NCBI RefSeq assembly: GCF_003725695.1
Contig: NZ_RJSE01000003.1
Coordinates: 62,001-126,000, forward strand
Source of the DNA: Nocardioides marmoriginsengisoli
GTDB lineage: Bacteria > Actinomycetota > Actinomycetes > Propionibacteriales > Nocardioidaceae
Length of the DNA stretch: 64,000 nt
Direction: 5' to 3'
Of the stretch, positions 1 to 7,441 are shown one piece after another (the stretch's first letter is position 1; every line of letters begins with the position of its first letter). The notes beneath the pieces are model-generated. The model was given only the letters and a program-made list of their open reading frames with translations, was not told where the DNA came from and did no database searches. The position numbers were made by a program, and so were the translations under genes.

Positions 1-214
1 CGACCATCACGCCGATGGTGCCGCCGATGACCGCCAGCGCGCCGCTGCCGAACGAGACCTCGGAGAGCAGCGCGACGACGTCCTTGCGGTGATCCCGGAT
101 CGCTGCCGGGATCCGCAGCAGGGCAGTCAGGTGGAAGCGCAGGCCGGACCCGACCCCGGCGAGCTTCTCCAACGGCCCGTGCACGAGCCGGGCAACGGCA
201 TCAGGGGCGGCCAT
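1..214 (-). CDS. Mce-associated MlaE/YrbE-family permease, partial
   Basis: This is the N-terminal part of an inner-membrane permease of an Mce-type lipid importer; the rest lies left of the window. The ATG is at 214. The visible start has the amphipathic N-terminus typical of YrbE proteins (MAAPDAVARLVHGP, then a basic stretch) leading into the first membrane segment. It begins one base after the stop of the upstream ATPase-permease gene, so the two are surely co-transcribed and form the usual pair of permeases. By family knowledge, mce substrate-binding genes should follow to the left. The substrate (sterol, fatty acid or other lipid) cannot be told from this fragment. Confidence 0.8.
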   Translation of the reverse strand, partial: MAAPDAVARLVHGPLEKLAGVGSGLRFHLTALLRIPAAIRDHRKDVVALLSEVSFGSGALAVIGGTIGVMV

Positions 215-215
215 C

Positions 216-1976
216 TCAAGCCCCCTTTCCCGGGAAGAGCTGCAGGTACAGCGTCGTGATCACCGAGTTCACGAAGAAGGTGAGCAGGAAGGTGATCACC
301 ACGGACTGGTTCACCGACTCACCGACACCCTTGGGGCCGGGTGCCGTGTTGAGCCCGCGGTAGCAGGCGACCACCCCGGCGATGAAGCCGAAGATCACCG
401 CCTTGATCGCTCCGACCCAGAGGTCCTGGAGCTGTGCCAGCGCGGTGAAGCTGGACAGGTAGGCGCCGGGAGTGCCGTCCTGGACGATCACGTTGAAGAA
501 GTAGCCGCCGAGGACGCCGACCACCGCGACGAGCCCGTTGAGCAGTACGGCGGCGACGACGCAGGCCAGGGTCCGCGGTACCACCAGCTGTTGGACCGGG
601 GAGAGCCCGACCACCCTCATCGCGGCGATCTCGTCGCGGATCGTCCTCGAGCCGAGGTCGGCGCAGATCGCCGCGCCTCCGGCTCCGGCGATCACCAGAC
701 AGGTCACGATCGGAGCTGCCTGCTGGACCACGGCGAGGACGCTGGCCGCACCGGTGAAGGACTGCGCGCCGACCTGGACGGTCAGGGTGCCGAGCTGCAG
801 CGCGATCACCGCGCCGAACGGGATCGCGATCAGGATCGCGGGCAGCCAGGAGACGCTGACCACGAACCAGAACTGCTCCAGCGCCTCGCGGGCAGCGAAC
901 GGGCGTCTGACCCCCATCCGCAGAGTGTCGAGCCCGAGCGCGTACAAGTCCCCCGTCGCCTGGAGCGCCCGGGTGGCGAGGTGCTGACCCGGGATTGCGG
1001 CGACCCGGTCTCGGTCGTCGTCCTCGGCGACGTACAACGGAGCCGTCCCCGCGGCGACCCGCTCGCGGTGACGGACCGCCCCGGCCCGGCCCGCGCCGGA
1101 ACGCGGCATCAGCTGGCGTGGCAGCACCTCGATCGACCGTGCGGCCGAGCTCATCAACGCCACGCCGCCCGGGTACTCGGGTTCGGCCAGCAGGTCGCGG
1201 CGGCCGTGGTCGGCCTCCTCGCTCATCCCGATCGGGCCGTCCGGGTCACCGCTCATGAACTGGGAGACCACCGGGTGGTCGGTGAGCAGGAACTCCTCGC
1301 GCGGGCCGAACATCACCAGCTCGCGCAGGTACAGCATGCCGAGGTTGTCGGGGAGCGTGCGGGAGAGCTCGATGTTGTGGGTGACCACCAGCATCGTGGC
1401 GTCAGTGGCGGCGTTCACCTCGGCGAGCAGCTGCGCCAGGTTGGAGGTGCGCACCGGGTCGAGGCCGGAGTCCGGCTCGTCCACCAGGATGATCTCGGGA
1501 TCGGTGATCAGCGACCGGGCCAGTCCGGCACGCTTCTTCATGCCGCCGGAGATCTCGGCCGGAACCTTGTGCTCCTGCCCGATCAGGCCGACCAGGTCGA
1601 GCTTCTCCAGCGCCCGCTTGCGGATCTGGTGCTCCTTGAGCCGGGTGTGCTTGCGCAGCGGGAAGGCTACGTTCTCGTAGACGCTCATCGAGCCGAAGAG
1701 GGCACCGTCCTGGAAGAGCACGCCGAACTTCTTCCGGAGCTCCAGGCGCTGGGCCTCGTTCGCCGCGACCATGTCGACACCGTCGACCAGGATGCTGCCC
1801 TGCTCGGGTTCGACGAGGCCGATGATCGACTTGAGGAAGACCGACTTGCCGGTGCCCGACGGTCCGAGCAGCGCGGTGATCTCCCCCGCCGGCAAGGTCA
1901 GCGACACGTCGTGCCAGATGTTCTGACGCCCGTAGCTCTTGGTCAGCCCGCTGACTTCGACGGTTCCGCCCATCAC
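216..1976 (-). CDS. Mce-type ABC importer: ATPase (MceG/MlaF-like) fused to a YrbE/MlaE permease
   Basis: This 586-residue protein joins two parts that are normally separate. Residues 1-250 form an ABC ATPase with Walker A GPSGTGKS (38-45), signature SGGMKKRAG (from 143), Walker B IILVDEPDSGLD (162-173) and H-loop His200. A charged tail to about residue 340 resembles the C-terminal extension of MceG proteins. Residues 345-586 are a MlaE permease with several hydrophobic segments. I see no plausible in-frame start just before the permease part (its first Met is inside the domain), so the fusion looks real unless a frameshift hides two genes. It would power lipid import across the envelope. Start: GTG 1976 or ATG 1973, behind a GGGAGA ribosome site. 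The second permease follows after one base. Confidence 0.85.
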   Translation of the reverse strand: MMGGTVEVSGLTKSYGRQNIWHDVSLTLPAGEITALLGPSGTGKSVFLKSIIGLVEPEQGSILVDGVDMVAANEAQRLELRKKFGVLFQDGALFGSMSVYENVAFPLRKHTRLKEHQIRKRALEKLDLVGLIGQEHKVPAEISGGMKKRAGLARSLITDPEIILVDEPDSGLDPVRTSNLAQLLAEVNAATDATMLVVTHNIELSRTLPDNLGMLYLRELVMFGPREEFLLTDHPVVSQFMSGDPDGPIGMSEEADHGRRDLLAEPEYPGGVALMSSAARSIEVLPRQLMPRSGAGRAGAVRHRERVAAGTAPLYVAEDDDRDRVAAIPGQHLATRALQATGDLYALGLDTLRMGVRRPFAAREALEQFWFVVSVSWLPAILIAIPFGAVIALQLGTLTVQVGAQSFTGAASVLAVVQQAAPIVTCLVIAGAGGAAICADLGSRTIRDEIAAMRVVGLSPVQQLVVPRTLACVVAAVLLNGLVAVVGVLGGYFFNVIVQDGTPGAYLSSFTALAQLQDLWVGAIKAVIFGFIAGVVACYRGLNTAPGPKGVGESVNQSVVITFLLTFFVNSVITTLYLQLFPGKGA

Positions 1977-2368
1977 GGTTCTCCCTCAGTTGGTGTGCCT
2001 CGGTGTTCCGGCAACCTAGGGAGGACGTGGGTGATCGAGGCAAGGGCGATCGAGCTGGGCGGAGCGCTGTTACCTCTTCGTGATCTGAAGTTGTGAGTGC
2101 GATAACAACTCCGTCGTACGACGGCCGCGGCGGGCTGATTCAGGGCATCCGTCGGGCGCACGAACCGACGAGAGGTCGGGACGATCGGCGAACCAGACCG
2201 CAGACGTCGCATTCTTGTTACGCGGGTTACAAATTCCGCTCGTCGGCGAGCCGAATCTCCTTGTTTTTGGGGCTTCTCTCTGGACTACGGCTCGATCCCT
2301 GGGGCTGACTCAGCCAGGTGACGCGCCTCACAAGAGGCGCCGAATCCATCTCAGGGAGAGGGAAGACT
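1977..2368. promoter_or_regulatory. Divergent control region between the Mce operon and the secreted-protein cassette
   Basis: No credible gene was found in these 392 bases. They separate the leftward importer operon from the rightward secreted-protein genes, so promoters for both must lie here. Visible elements are a perfect 14-base palindrome CCGTCGTACGACGG at 2111-2124, spaced TGTTA/TAACA half-sites around 2069-2107, and a TTGTTAC word at 2215-2221 followed by GGTTAC. TTGTTAC occurs again at 5751-5757, upstream of the first PucR gene. The region is less GC-rich than its flanks. Which protein binds is unknown; the nearby PucR-type regulators are the obvious candidates. Confidence 0.45.
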
Positions 2369-3115
2369 ATGCAACTCAAGAAGCACTCCAGGAAGGCCGT
2401 TCTCGCCGCCGTGGCAATCGCCGGCATCGGCGCGGTCGCCGGTCCGGCGCTGGCGACCGGGTCGTCGTACACGGTCGCGGTCGGTGGCAGCACCGTGGCA
2501 GCGACGCACACTGCCAGCGCGGTCGCCGACCCGATCGTGACCTCGCCGGCGACGACCCGGCGGGTCGAGTTCAAGGTCAAGAACAACGCCGGCACCATCA
2601 TCAAGATGGGCTGCAACGGCGTGTCCGGCACGGGCATCGTCAACTCCGGCTCCGGCATCACCGACATCGGCGAGATCCGCACCTCGGCCTGGACGTCGTG
2701 CGCAGGTCCGGGCGGCATCCTGAACGTGACCCAGGTCGGCACCTGGAAGATCCACGGCACCGGTGCGGTGACCCCGGCTCAGACAGACGTGATCGCCGGG
2801 CACGTGGAGAACGTCCGCGCGCACGTCGAGTCGCCGACCGGCATCTGCAAGTTCGATGTGGCAGGCAACCCGACCGGGACCATCCCCGGGTCGGCGCGCG
2901 GCACCGTGGACGAGGCCACCCAGAAGCTCTCCGTCCTGGAGAGCGGATTCGTCGGCAACCTCTACGTGTACAACGTGGTCGGCTGCCTCGGGCAGATCCA
3001 GAGCGGCAATGTGGCCGACATGGTCGGGTACACCACGTCCACCGGGACCGTGCTGCCCGCGAACCTGTCCCTGACCGTGCCCGACGGCCCGGTCAACGGG
3101 ATCAGCACGCCGTGA
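2369..3115 (+). CDS. Secreted four-cysteine protein of unknown function, copy 1
   Basis: I do not recognise a named family. The 248-residue product has a Sec signal peptide (MQLKKHSRKA, a hydrophobic stretch, ALA cleavage near residue 29). The mature part starts TGSSYTVAVGG and looks beta-rich, without membrane segments. Four cysteines, in contexts MGC, TSC, GIC and VGC, are all kept in the paralogue at 4996-5736, which suggests two disulfide bonds. About half of the residues match between the copies, including PATTRRVEF and CLGQ. The ATG at 2369 is preferred over an upstream in-frame start because AGGGAGAGGGA lies just before it. The gene heads a four-gene secreted cassette that diverges from the Mce importer, so an envelope or lipid-shuttle role is possible but unproven. 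Confidence 0.8.
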   Translation: MQLKKHSRKAVLAAVAIAGIGAVAGPALATGSSYTVAVGGSTVAATHTASAVADPIVTSPATTRRVEFKVKNNAGTIIKMGCNGVSGTGIVNSGSGITDIGEIRTSAWTSCAGPGGILNVTQVGTWKIHGTGAVTPAQTDVIAGHVENVRAHVESPTGICKFDVAGNPTGTIPGSARGTVDEATQKLSVLESGFVGNLYVYNVVGCLGQIQSGNVADMVGYTTSTGTVLPANLSLTVPDGPVNGISTP

Positions 3116-3120
3116 CCCAC

Positions 3121-3159
3121 CGGGTGGACGGGCGGCGCCGGTCGTCGCCCGTCCACCCG
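3121..3159 (+). terminator. Perfect 14-bp hairpin between the first two cassette genes
   Basis: CGGGTGGACGGGCG at 3121-3134 pairs exactly with CGCCCGTCCACCCG at 3146-3159 across an 11-base loop. It begins six bases after the stop codon of the first gene and ends 35 bases before the next start. No T-tract follows, so it may be a partial terminator or an mRNA-stabilising 3' end that lets the first gene be expressed above the others. Confidence 0.7.
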
Positions 3160-3194
3160 TCGCCGTCCCCATTCGCCTGTCCGAAGGAGAAGAC

Positions 3195-3845
3195 ATGAAG
3201 ACCTACGCTCCCCCGAGCGCCCGGCGTCGCCGACGCCTCGGCGCGGTCGCCGCAGCCGCGGCGCTCGCCCTCACTCCTGTCGCCGCGGCCAACGCCGCGA
3301 CGATCATCAGCCTGGACCACGACGTCTCGGGCAGCACGTACATCAAGAGCACCAACAGCACGGTCCGGCTCGGACCGGGAACCTTGCACACCGACCTGGA
3401 CATCGACACCGGCGACTTCACCGGGTCGCTCACGCTGCCGGGCACCAGGACGAGGTTCGCCGCGCTGGGCCTCGTCCCGCTCGAGGCGAACATCGACTTC
3501 ATCCCGGCCGGCCCGGTGACCGGGCACATCAACCTGGCCGGCGAGAACGCCGAGGTCAGCGCCACCGCGAAGTTCTACGTGAAGCTCTCGAACATCAAGG
3601 CGATCGGCCTGCTCCCGCTCTGGTGGTTCGGCGGCTCCACCTGCCGCACCGTCAATCCGGTCAGCATCCCGGCGAATACGCCCCCCGGTGAAGGCTTCGA
3701 CCTGATCAACGGCGGCCGGTTGACGGGGACCTACACGATCGGCCAGTTCCAGAACTGCGGGCTGCTCACGCCGTTCGTCAACCTGCTGGTCCCCGGGGCC
3801 GGCAACACCGTCACCCTGCAGGCGACCAACGGCCGGGTGAGCTGA
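3195..3845 (+). CDS. Secreted protein of unknown function, cassette gene 2
   Basis: The 216-residue product has an arginine-rich N-terminus, a hydrophobic stretch and a likely cleavage after ANA near residue 34. There is no lipobox or later membrane anchor, so it should be released or envelope-associated. The mature part is rich in Gly, Thr and Val, as expected of a beta-sandwich or barrel. Its C-terminal third (STC, then LTGTYTIGQFQNC and GAGNTVTLQ) matches the end of the next gene's product (STC, LTGTLDIPAFANC, GPGNPVTAR), so the two are homologous and share two cysteines. The start is set by GAAGGAGA eight bases before the ATG. Lipid binding would fit a beta-rich fold next to an Mce importer, but this is inference only. 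Confidence 0.8.
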   Translation: MKTYAPPSARRRRRLGAVAAAAALALTPVAAANAATIISLDHDVSGSTYIKSTNSTVRLGPGTLHTDLDIDTGDFTGSLTLPGTRTRFAALGLVPLEANIDFIPAGPVTGHINLAGENAEVSATAKFYVKLSNIKAIGLLPLWWFGGSTCRTVNPVSIPANTPPGEGFDLINGGRLTGTYTIGQFQNCGLLTPFVNLLVPGAGNTVTLQATNGRVS

Positions 3846-3863
3846 AGCCCCACTTGCCAGGAC

Positions 3864-3906
3864 GTGACCTCTGGCCTGTCTGCCTCACGGACGGGCCAGG
3901 GGTCAC
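3864..3906 (+). terminator. 17-bp hairpin between cassette genes 2 and 3
   Basis: GTGACCTCTGGCCTGTC (3864-3880) pairs with GACGGGCCAGGGGTCAC (3890-3906) over a nine-base loop, with two G-U pairs. It sits just upstream of the ribosome site of the third gene (AAGGAG at 3914-3919). It is the second strong hairpin inside the cassette and may be an attenuating or processing element. Confidence 0.65.
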
Positions 3907-3930
3907 CCAGCACCAAGGAGAACTGAAATC

Positions 3931-4980
3931 GTGACATCGCACCGAGCCCCCCGCAGCCGGCGACGCCGCCGGTTGCTCGCTTGCGCCCTCGCCGTCGCTG
4001 CGTTGCCGTTGCTACCGGCGGCCAGCAACGCCGACGGGACACCACCCTGGCCAGGGTTGCCGTACCTGACCTACGATCCGGACCGGCCCGGGAGCATGGG
4101 TGCCGAGTACTACTGGGGCGGCGTTGCGCAGACGGGCATGGCAGGGTCCGTGCGTGCCAAGCAATGGGCGCGGATCCCGTTGGCCATGCTTGCTATCAAC
4201 GCGGTCGTCGACCCCGAGGCCGGCACGGACGCTGCTGGCCGGATTGCAATCCCGTACTCTGCGCTGGCCTTCTTCGTGTCGCCTCAGGGCTCTGAGCATC
4301 CCTATGGGGAGTCACCGCTAATTCCGGTACGGACGGTCGCATTCGGCACCATCCCGGTCGAGGCGACGCTGCAACTGGTCCAACGCCGCGACGACCAGAA
4401 TGTGCCGGTACCGATCGCCATCGACGCCAAGGACGGCATCCCCGCGACCGGGACAGGAAGTTTCGCTGATCCCGCGGTACTCGATGCTCAGGTGGGCCTC
4501 CGGGTTCGTAGCCTCAAGGTCGACGGAGTAGACCTGCGCCTGAGGTCGACCTGTGCGCCCCGAACCTGGGCACGGCTCCAACTCACCTCGAAGTACTGGG
4601 AGGGACCAGGCACCAACGGCACCGAGCAGATGGAGGCCTTCGATACCGACCACAGCTTCATGGGAGGACCCGGCGGGACACTCACCGGCACCCTCGACAT
4701 CCCCGCCTTCGCCAACTGCCGGACGGCCGCAGGCGATGACGTCTCCCGAATCCTCACCGCCACCATCGCTGGTCCGGGGAACCCAGTCACGGCACGTCTC
4801 GGCATCGCGGTCTGCTTCACCACGGGTCCGGACTGGATGATCCGTCCACCCGGTCCTGGTGACACGACCCCCGAGAAGGCGAACTGCCTCGGTGACGGCC
4901 GTGTCCAGCACCCGATCCCGGCGAATCCCAAGATCGTCACGGTTCCCGACCCGCTCCCGTTCCCGAACCACGCTCCCTAA
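3931..4980 (+). CDS. Secreted protein of unknown function, cassette gene 3
   Basis: The 349-residue product starts at GTG 3931, with AAGGAG 11 bases upstream. It has a signal peptide (RSRRRRRLLACALAVAALP, cleavage near SNA, residue 34) and no membrane segment in the mature part. The last 150 residues share cysteine-containing motifs with the preceding gene: STC near 187, LTGT then FANC, then GPGN-VT. The N-terminal half is an extension not seen in that shorter relative. The C-terminus is proline-rich (DPLPFPNHAP). Codon use is somewhat less biased than in neighbouring genes. No enzymatic motif was recognised. It is probably co-expressed with its neighbours; only 15 bases separate it from the fourth gene. 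Confidence 0.75.
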   Translation: MTSHRAPRSRRRRRLLACALAVAALPLLPAASNADGTPPWPGLPYLTYDPDRPGSMGAEYYWGGVAQTGMAGSVRAKQWARIPLAMLAINAVVDPEAGTDAAGRIAIPYSALAFFVSPQGSEHPYGESPLIPVRTVAFGTIPVEATLQLVQRRDDQNVPVPIAIDAKDGIPATGTGSFADPAVLDAQVGLRVRSLKVDGVDLRLRSTCAPRTWARLQLTSKYWEGPGTNGTEQMEAFDTDHSFMGGPGGTLTGTLDIPAFANCRTAAGDDVSRILTATIAGPGNPVTARLGIAVCFTTGPDWMIRPPGPGDTTPEKANCLGDGRVQHPIPANPKIVTVPDPLPFPNHAP

Positions 4981-4995
4981 CCGGAAGGCCCCACC

Positions 4996-5736
4996 ATGCA
5001 GGTCAGGATGCTCACGACAAGGTCCATCGCGGCCACATCGGCGCTCTGCATCGCCGCGATCGTCGGGCCAGCGCAGGCGACCGGCTCGGCGTACACGGTC
5101 GCCGTCGGCGGGGACACTGCACCCGGATCCCATCCGGCCACGCTGACTGCCGACCCGATCGTGTCTACGCCAGCAACGACGCGGCGGGTGGAGTTCCGGG
5201 TGCGAAACAAGGCCGGCACCGTGGTGAGGTGGGGGTGTACGTCAATCACGGGCAGCGCCATTGCCCACGCCGGAACCGTGCCGGACGTCCTCGACTTGGT
5301 CAGCTCTTCGTGGCAGGGCTGCACCGGACCTTTCGGTGCGCTTCCACCCAGCCAGGTCGGCACCTGGACGTTCCGGAGCACCAGCCCGGTCACTCCTTCC
5401 TCAACCGACGTGGTCAGCGGCCAGATCGACACTGTCCGCCTGCATTTCGAATCCCCGACGGGAGGCTGCAGGTTCGACCTGGCGGGCGACCCCGCAGGGA
5501 CCGTGCCGGGCACGCTTCCCGCCACCTTCGACGAGAGCACCCAAAAGCTCGCGATCAAGGAGGGAGGCTTCGCCGGCAACCTCTACGTCTCCGGAGTCTG
5601 GGGCTGCCTCGGGCAGGTTCAGAACGGCAACCCGGCCGACATCGTCGGATTCGCCACCCCTGCAGGACCGATCCTCCCGGCAACCTTCAGCGTGAGCGTC
5701 CCCGGCGGCCCGATCAATCTGGTCAGCAGCCCCTGA
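4996..5736 (+). CDS. Secreted four-cysteine protein of unknown function, copy 2
   Basis: This is a paralogue of the first cassette gene: 246 residues, signal peptide with cleavage near AQA (residue 28), and mature start TGSAYTVAVGG. All four cysteines are conserved (WGC, QGC, GGC, WGC), as are TPATTRRVEF, FAGNLYV and CLGQ. The pair flanks the two other secreted genes, so the cassette reads A-B-B'-A', which points to duplication within the locus. The start follows GGAAGG after a 15-base gap from gene 3. No function is known. Disulfide-stabilised beta-rich secreted proteins next to a lipid importer could act outside the membrane as carriers or adhesins, but nothing in the sequence decides this. 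Confidence 0.78.
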   Translation: MQVRMLTTRSIAATSALCIAAIVGPAQATGSAYTVAVGGDTAPGSHPATLTADPIVSTPATTRRVEFRVRNKAGTVVRWGCTSITGSAIAHAGTVPDVLDLVSSSWQGCTGPFGALPPSQVGTWTFRSTSPVTPSSTDVVSGQIDTVRLHFESPTGGCRFDLAGDPAGTVPGTLPATFDESTQKLAIKEGGFAGNLYVSGVWGCLGQVQNGNPADIVGFATPAGPILPATFSVSVPGGPINLVSSP

Positions 5737-6064
5737 CCATCCCGCGCGTTTTGTTACCGCCCTCACAAGTTCGTCAGCAATCTTCATCCAGCAAGCCCGA
5801 TCGAGCACCAATCACTGGACGTGAACGCACCCCGGCCAGCAAGGTCGGACCAACGGCGCCGACCACCGGCGCCCGTCCCTGGGGAGGGAGAAGCATGGGC
5901 TCGGTCAGGACCACCGGTGCACGACGCACGCTCGGCCTCGACTCTGCTCAGCTCCCCCTCCGTCTCCACCAGTCCTCCGGACATCTACTCCCGCCACTCC
6001 CTGGCCGGATGTCCGGTTCAGGGCACGTGCTCATCCCCCCGGCGAGCACGGTGCCCGACCCCTC

Positions 6065-6112
6065 GGTCCGCAGGGCGCCTCGTGGGATCTGCCCCTAGGC
6101 GCCCTGCGGACC
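6065..6112 (+). terminator. Perfect 16-bp hairpin, first of a tandem pair
   Basis: GGTCCGCAGGGCGCCT (6065-6080) is followed after 16 bases by its exact reverse complement (6097-6112). With no T-tract it could be an actinobacterial terminator for the secreted cassette or part of an attenuator for the PucR gene. Confidence 0.7.
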
Positions 6113-6115
6113 ACC

Positions 6116-6149
6116 CCTGCGAAGGGGGCTCTCCGGAGCCCCTCGCAGG
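6116..6149 (+). terminator. Second hairpin with a UNCG-type tetraloop
   Basis: CCTGCGA (6116-6122) pairs with TCGCAGG (6143-6149), and GGGGCTC (6125-6131) pairs with GAGCCCC (6136-6142), leaving a TCCG loop closed by C-G. This is a UNCG-family tetraloop, which is unusually stable in RNA. The right arm ends about 10-22 bases before the likely start of the next gene, so translation control is also conceivable. Confidence 0.7.
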
Positions 6150-6171
6150 AGTTCCGAACCTGCTCGACGCG

Positions 6172-7329
6172 ATGCGGTCGGCCGCCGACCCGCTGGGCGG
6201 CCGGATCGCCCGGGTGATCCAGGAACGGGTCCAGGTCTTCGCCGGCCCGGTCACCGGCAAGCGGCACCGGCTGATCGCGCTGGCCACCCGCTCGGCGATC
6301 GAGGAGTTCTTCGACCAGCTCACCGGCCGCGGACCGAGCGGTCGCCGGGTCGACGAGCTGTTCGCGAAGATGGGCCACGGCGAGGCCACCGACGGCCACA
6401 CCCTGGCGCCGATCCTGGAAGCTCTCGAGCACGCCCGGCTGCTCGCCTGGGACGAGGTCCGGGCGCTGGTCGTGCGCCTCGACGGCGCCGCCGCGGTGCT
6501 GAGCGGCTTGCACGACGAGATCGAGCGGCTGCACACGAGGCTGCGTACCCAGGTCGAGCGCGGCTACGCAGCCGGGGAGCGCGCCGTCGCCCGGAGCCAC
6601 GGCGGGCCGCGGCGCGAGCTCCTCCGCGGGCTGGTCGAAGGCGCCGACCGGGAGACGCTGGTCGCACTCGCACTCGCTGCCGGAAGCGACCTGCCGGCGG
6701 CGGTGGTGCTGGCCTCGATCGAGGGCGAGCCCGACCTGACCGGCGTGCCGGGAATCCTCTCCGACCTCGTCGACGGCGAGCTGCTGGCGCTGGCAGCTGC
6801 GCCCGACCGGGATCGGCTGATCGAGACGCTCACCGCAGACCTCGGCGTACGACGAGCAGCCGTGAGCTGGTCGGTGGCGACGGCGCACGCCGACGACGCG
6901 CGCCGCTGGGTGGGCCGGGCGCTCGAGCTCGCCGACCAGGGCGTGCTCCTGGACGAGCGGGTCCTCGACTGCGACCAGCACCGGACCCTGCTCTGGCTGT
7001 ACGCCGAGCCGCACCTGCGTCGCCAGCTCTGCCAGGAGCTGCTCGGCCCGCTCCTCGCCGAGAGCCCGCACTCGCGGCAGATCCTGGCCGAGACGCTCTC
7101 GGTCTGGCTGGAGATGCGGGCCAGTGCCCCGGCGATCGCGGCCCGGCTGGACGTGCACCCGCAGACCATCCGGTACCGCTGGAAGCGGATCAACGAGCTA
7201 CTCGGCGACGCCCTCCGCGAACCGGAGCTGATCGTGCAGCTGACGATGCTGCTCAAGGCGAGCGTGCCGCTCTGGCGGACCGGGGATCAGAGCGACTTCC
7301 CCCGCCAGCCGGCCCGGGACCGTGGGTGA
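6172..7329 (+). CDS. PucR/CdaR-family helix-turn-helix regulator, copy 1
   Basis: A DNA-binding regulator of about 385 residues. The C-terminal 60 residues hold the PucR helix-turn-helix (SAPAIAARLDVHPQTIRYRW). The central part resembles the paralogue at 7442-8674, with the shared block ELFAKMGHGEATD near residue 65. Proteins of this type are common beside Mce operons in actinobacteria and probably control the adjacent importer and secreted genes. The start is unsure. Homology with the paralogue begins slightly upstream (LLD), where CTG 6160 lies eight bases after AGGAG; GTG 6082 is also in frame but sits inside a hairpin loop and has poor codon bias. I list ATG 6172 as the conservative choice. 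Confidence 0.8.
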   Translation: MRSAADPLGGRIARVIQERVQVFAGPVTGKRHRLIALATRSAIEEFFDQLTGRGPSGRRVDELFAKMGHGEATDGHTLAPILEALEHARLLAWDEVRALVVRLDGAAAVLSGLHDEIERLHTRLRTQVERGYAAGERAVARSHGGPRRELLRGLVEGADRETLVALALAAGSDLPAAVVLASIEGEPDLTGVPGILSDLVDGELLALAAAPDRDRLIETLTADLGVRRAAVSWSVATAHADDARRWVGRALELADQGVLLDERVLDCDQHRTLLWLYAEPHLRRQLCQELLGPLLAESPHSRQILAETLSVWLEMRASAPAIAARLDVHPQTIRYRWKRINELLGDALREPELIVQLTMLLKASVPLWRTGDQSDFPRQPARDRG

Positions 7330-7364
7330 CCGGACTTCCGTCCGATTGTCCGCGATCCGCAGAG

Positions 7365-7373
7365 TTATCCACA
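7365..7373 (+). promoter_or_regulatory. Perfect DnaA-box sequence
   Basis: TTATCCACA, the classical nine-base DnaA box, lies in the 112-base gap between the two PucR genes, about 40 bases upstream of the -10-like TAGTCT at 7412-7417. It is isolated, so an origin is not indicated. It may be a chance match or a single regulatory or titration site. Confidence 0.4.
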
Positions 7374-7411
7374 TTTTCGTCCGCGGCCCCCATCGCCGGT
7401 CCGCGCGCAAA

Positions 7412-7417
7412 TAGTCT
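7412..7417 (+). promoter_or_regulatory. Putative -10 box for the second PucR gene
   Basis: TAGTCT fits the TAnnnT pattern and lies 24 bases before the GTG at 7442, in a locally AT-rich stretch. It would give a short leader with the GGGGGAGG ribosome site. Confidence 0.4.
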
Positions 7418-7441
7418 GAACGGCACGCCTACTCGGGGGAG

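Larger units (their letters stand above)
5737..6171. promoter_or_regulatory. Gene-free leader upstream of the first PucR regulator
   Basis: These 435 bases have weak codon bias in all frames. They contain TTGTTAC at 5751-5757, also present upstream of the secreted cassette, and two strong hairpins near the 3' end (6065-6149, listed separately). A short open frame at 5895-6098 has a good ribosome site (GGAGGG) but poor codon use and is not called. The region probably ends the cassette transcript and starts or attenuates the regulator transcript. Confidence 0.5.

Noticed and set aside
5895-6098. 67-codon frame with a good ribosome site before the first PucR gene
   Set aside because: GGAGGG precedes the ATG, but third-position GC is only about 70 percent against about 90 percent in neighbours, no motif is seen, and its end lies inside a hairpin. 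Coding is unlikely.
5821-6171. Upstream extension of the first PucR protein from GTG 5821
   Set aside because: Codon use is not coding-like, the frame passes through two strong hairpins, and the paralogue has no equivalent region.
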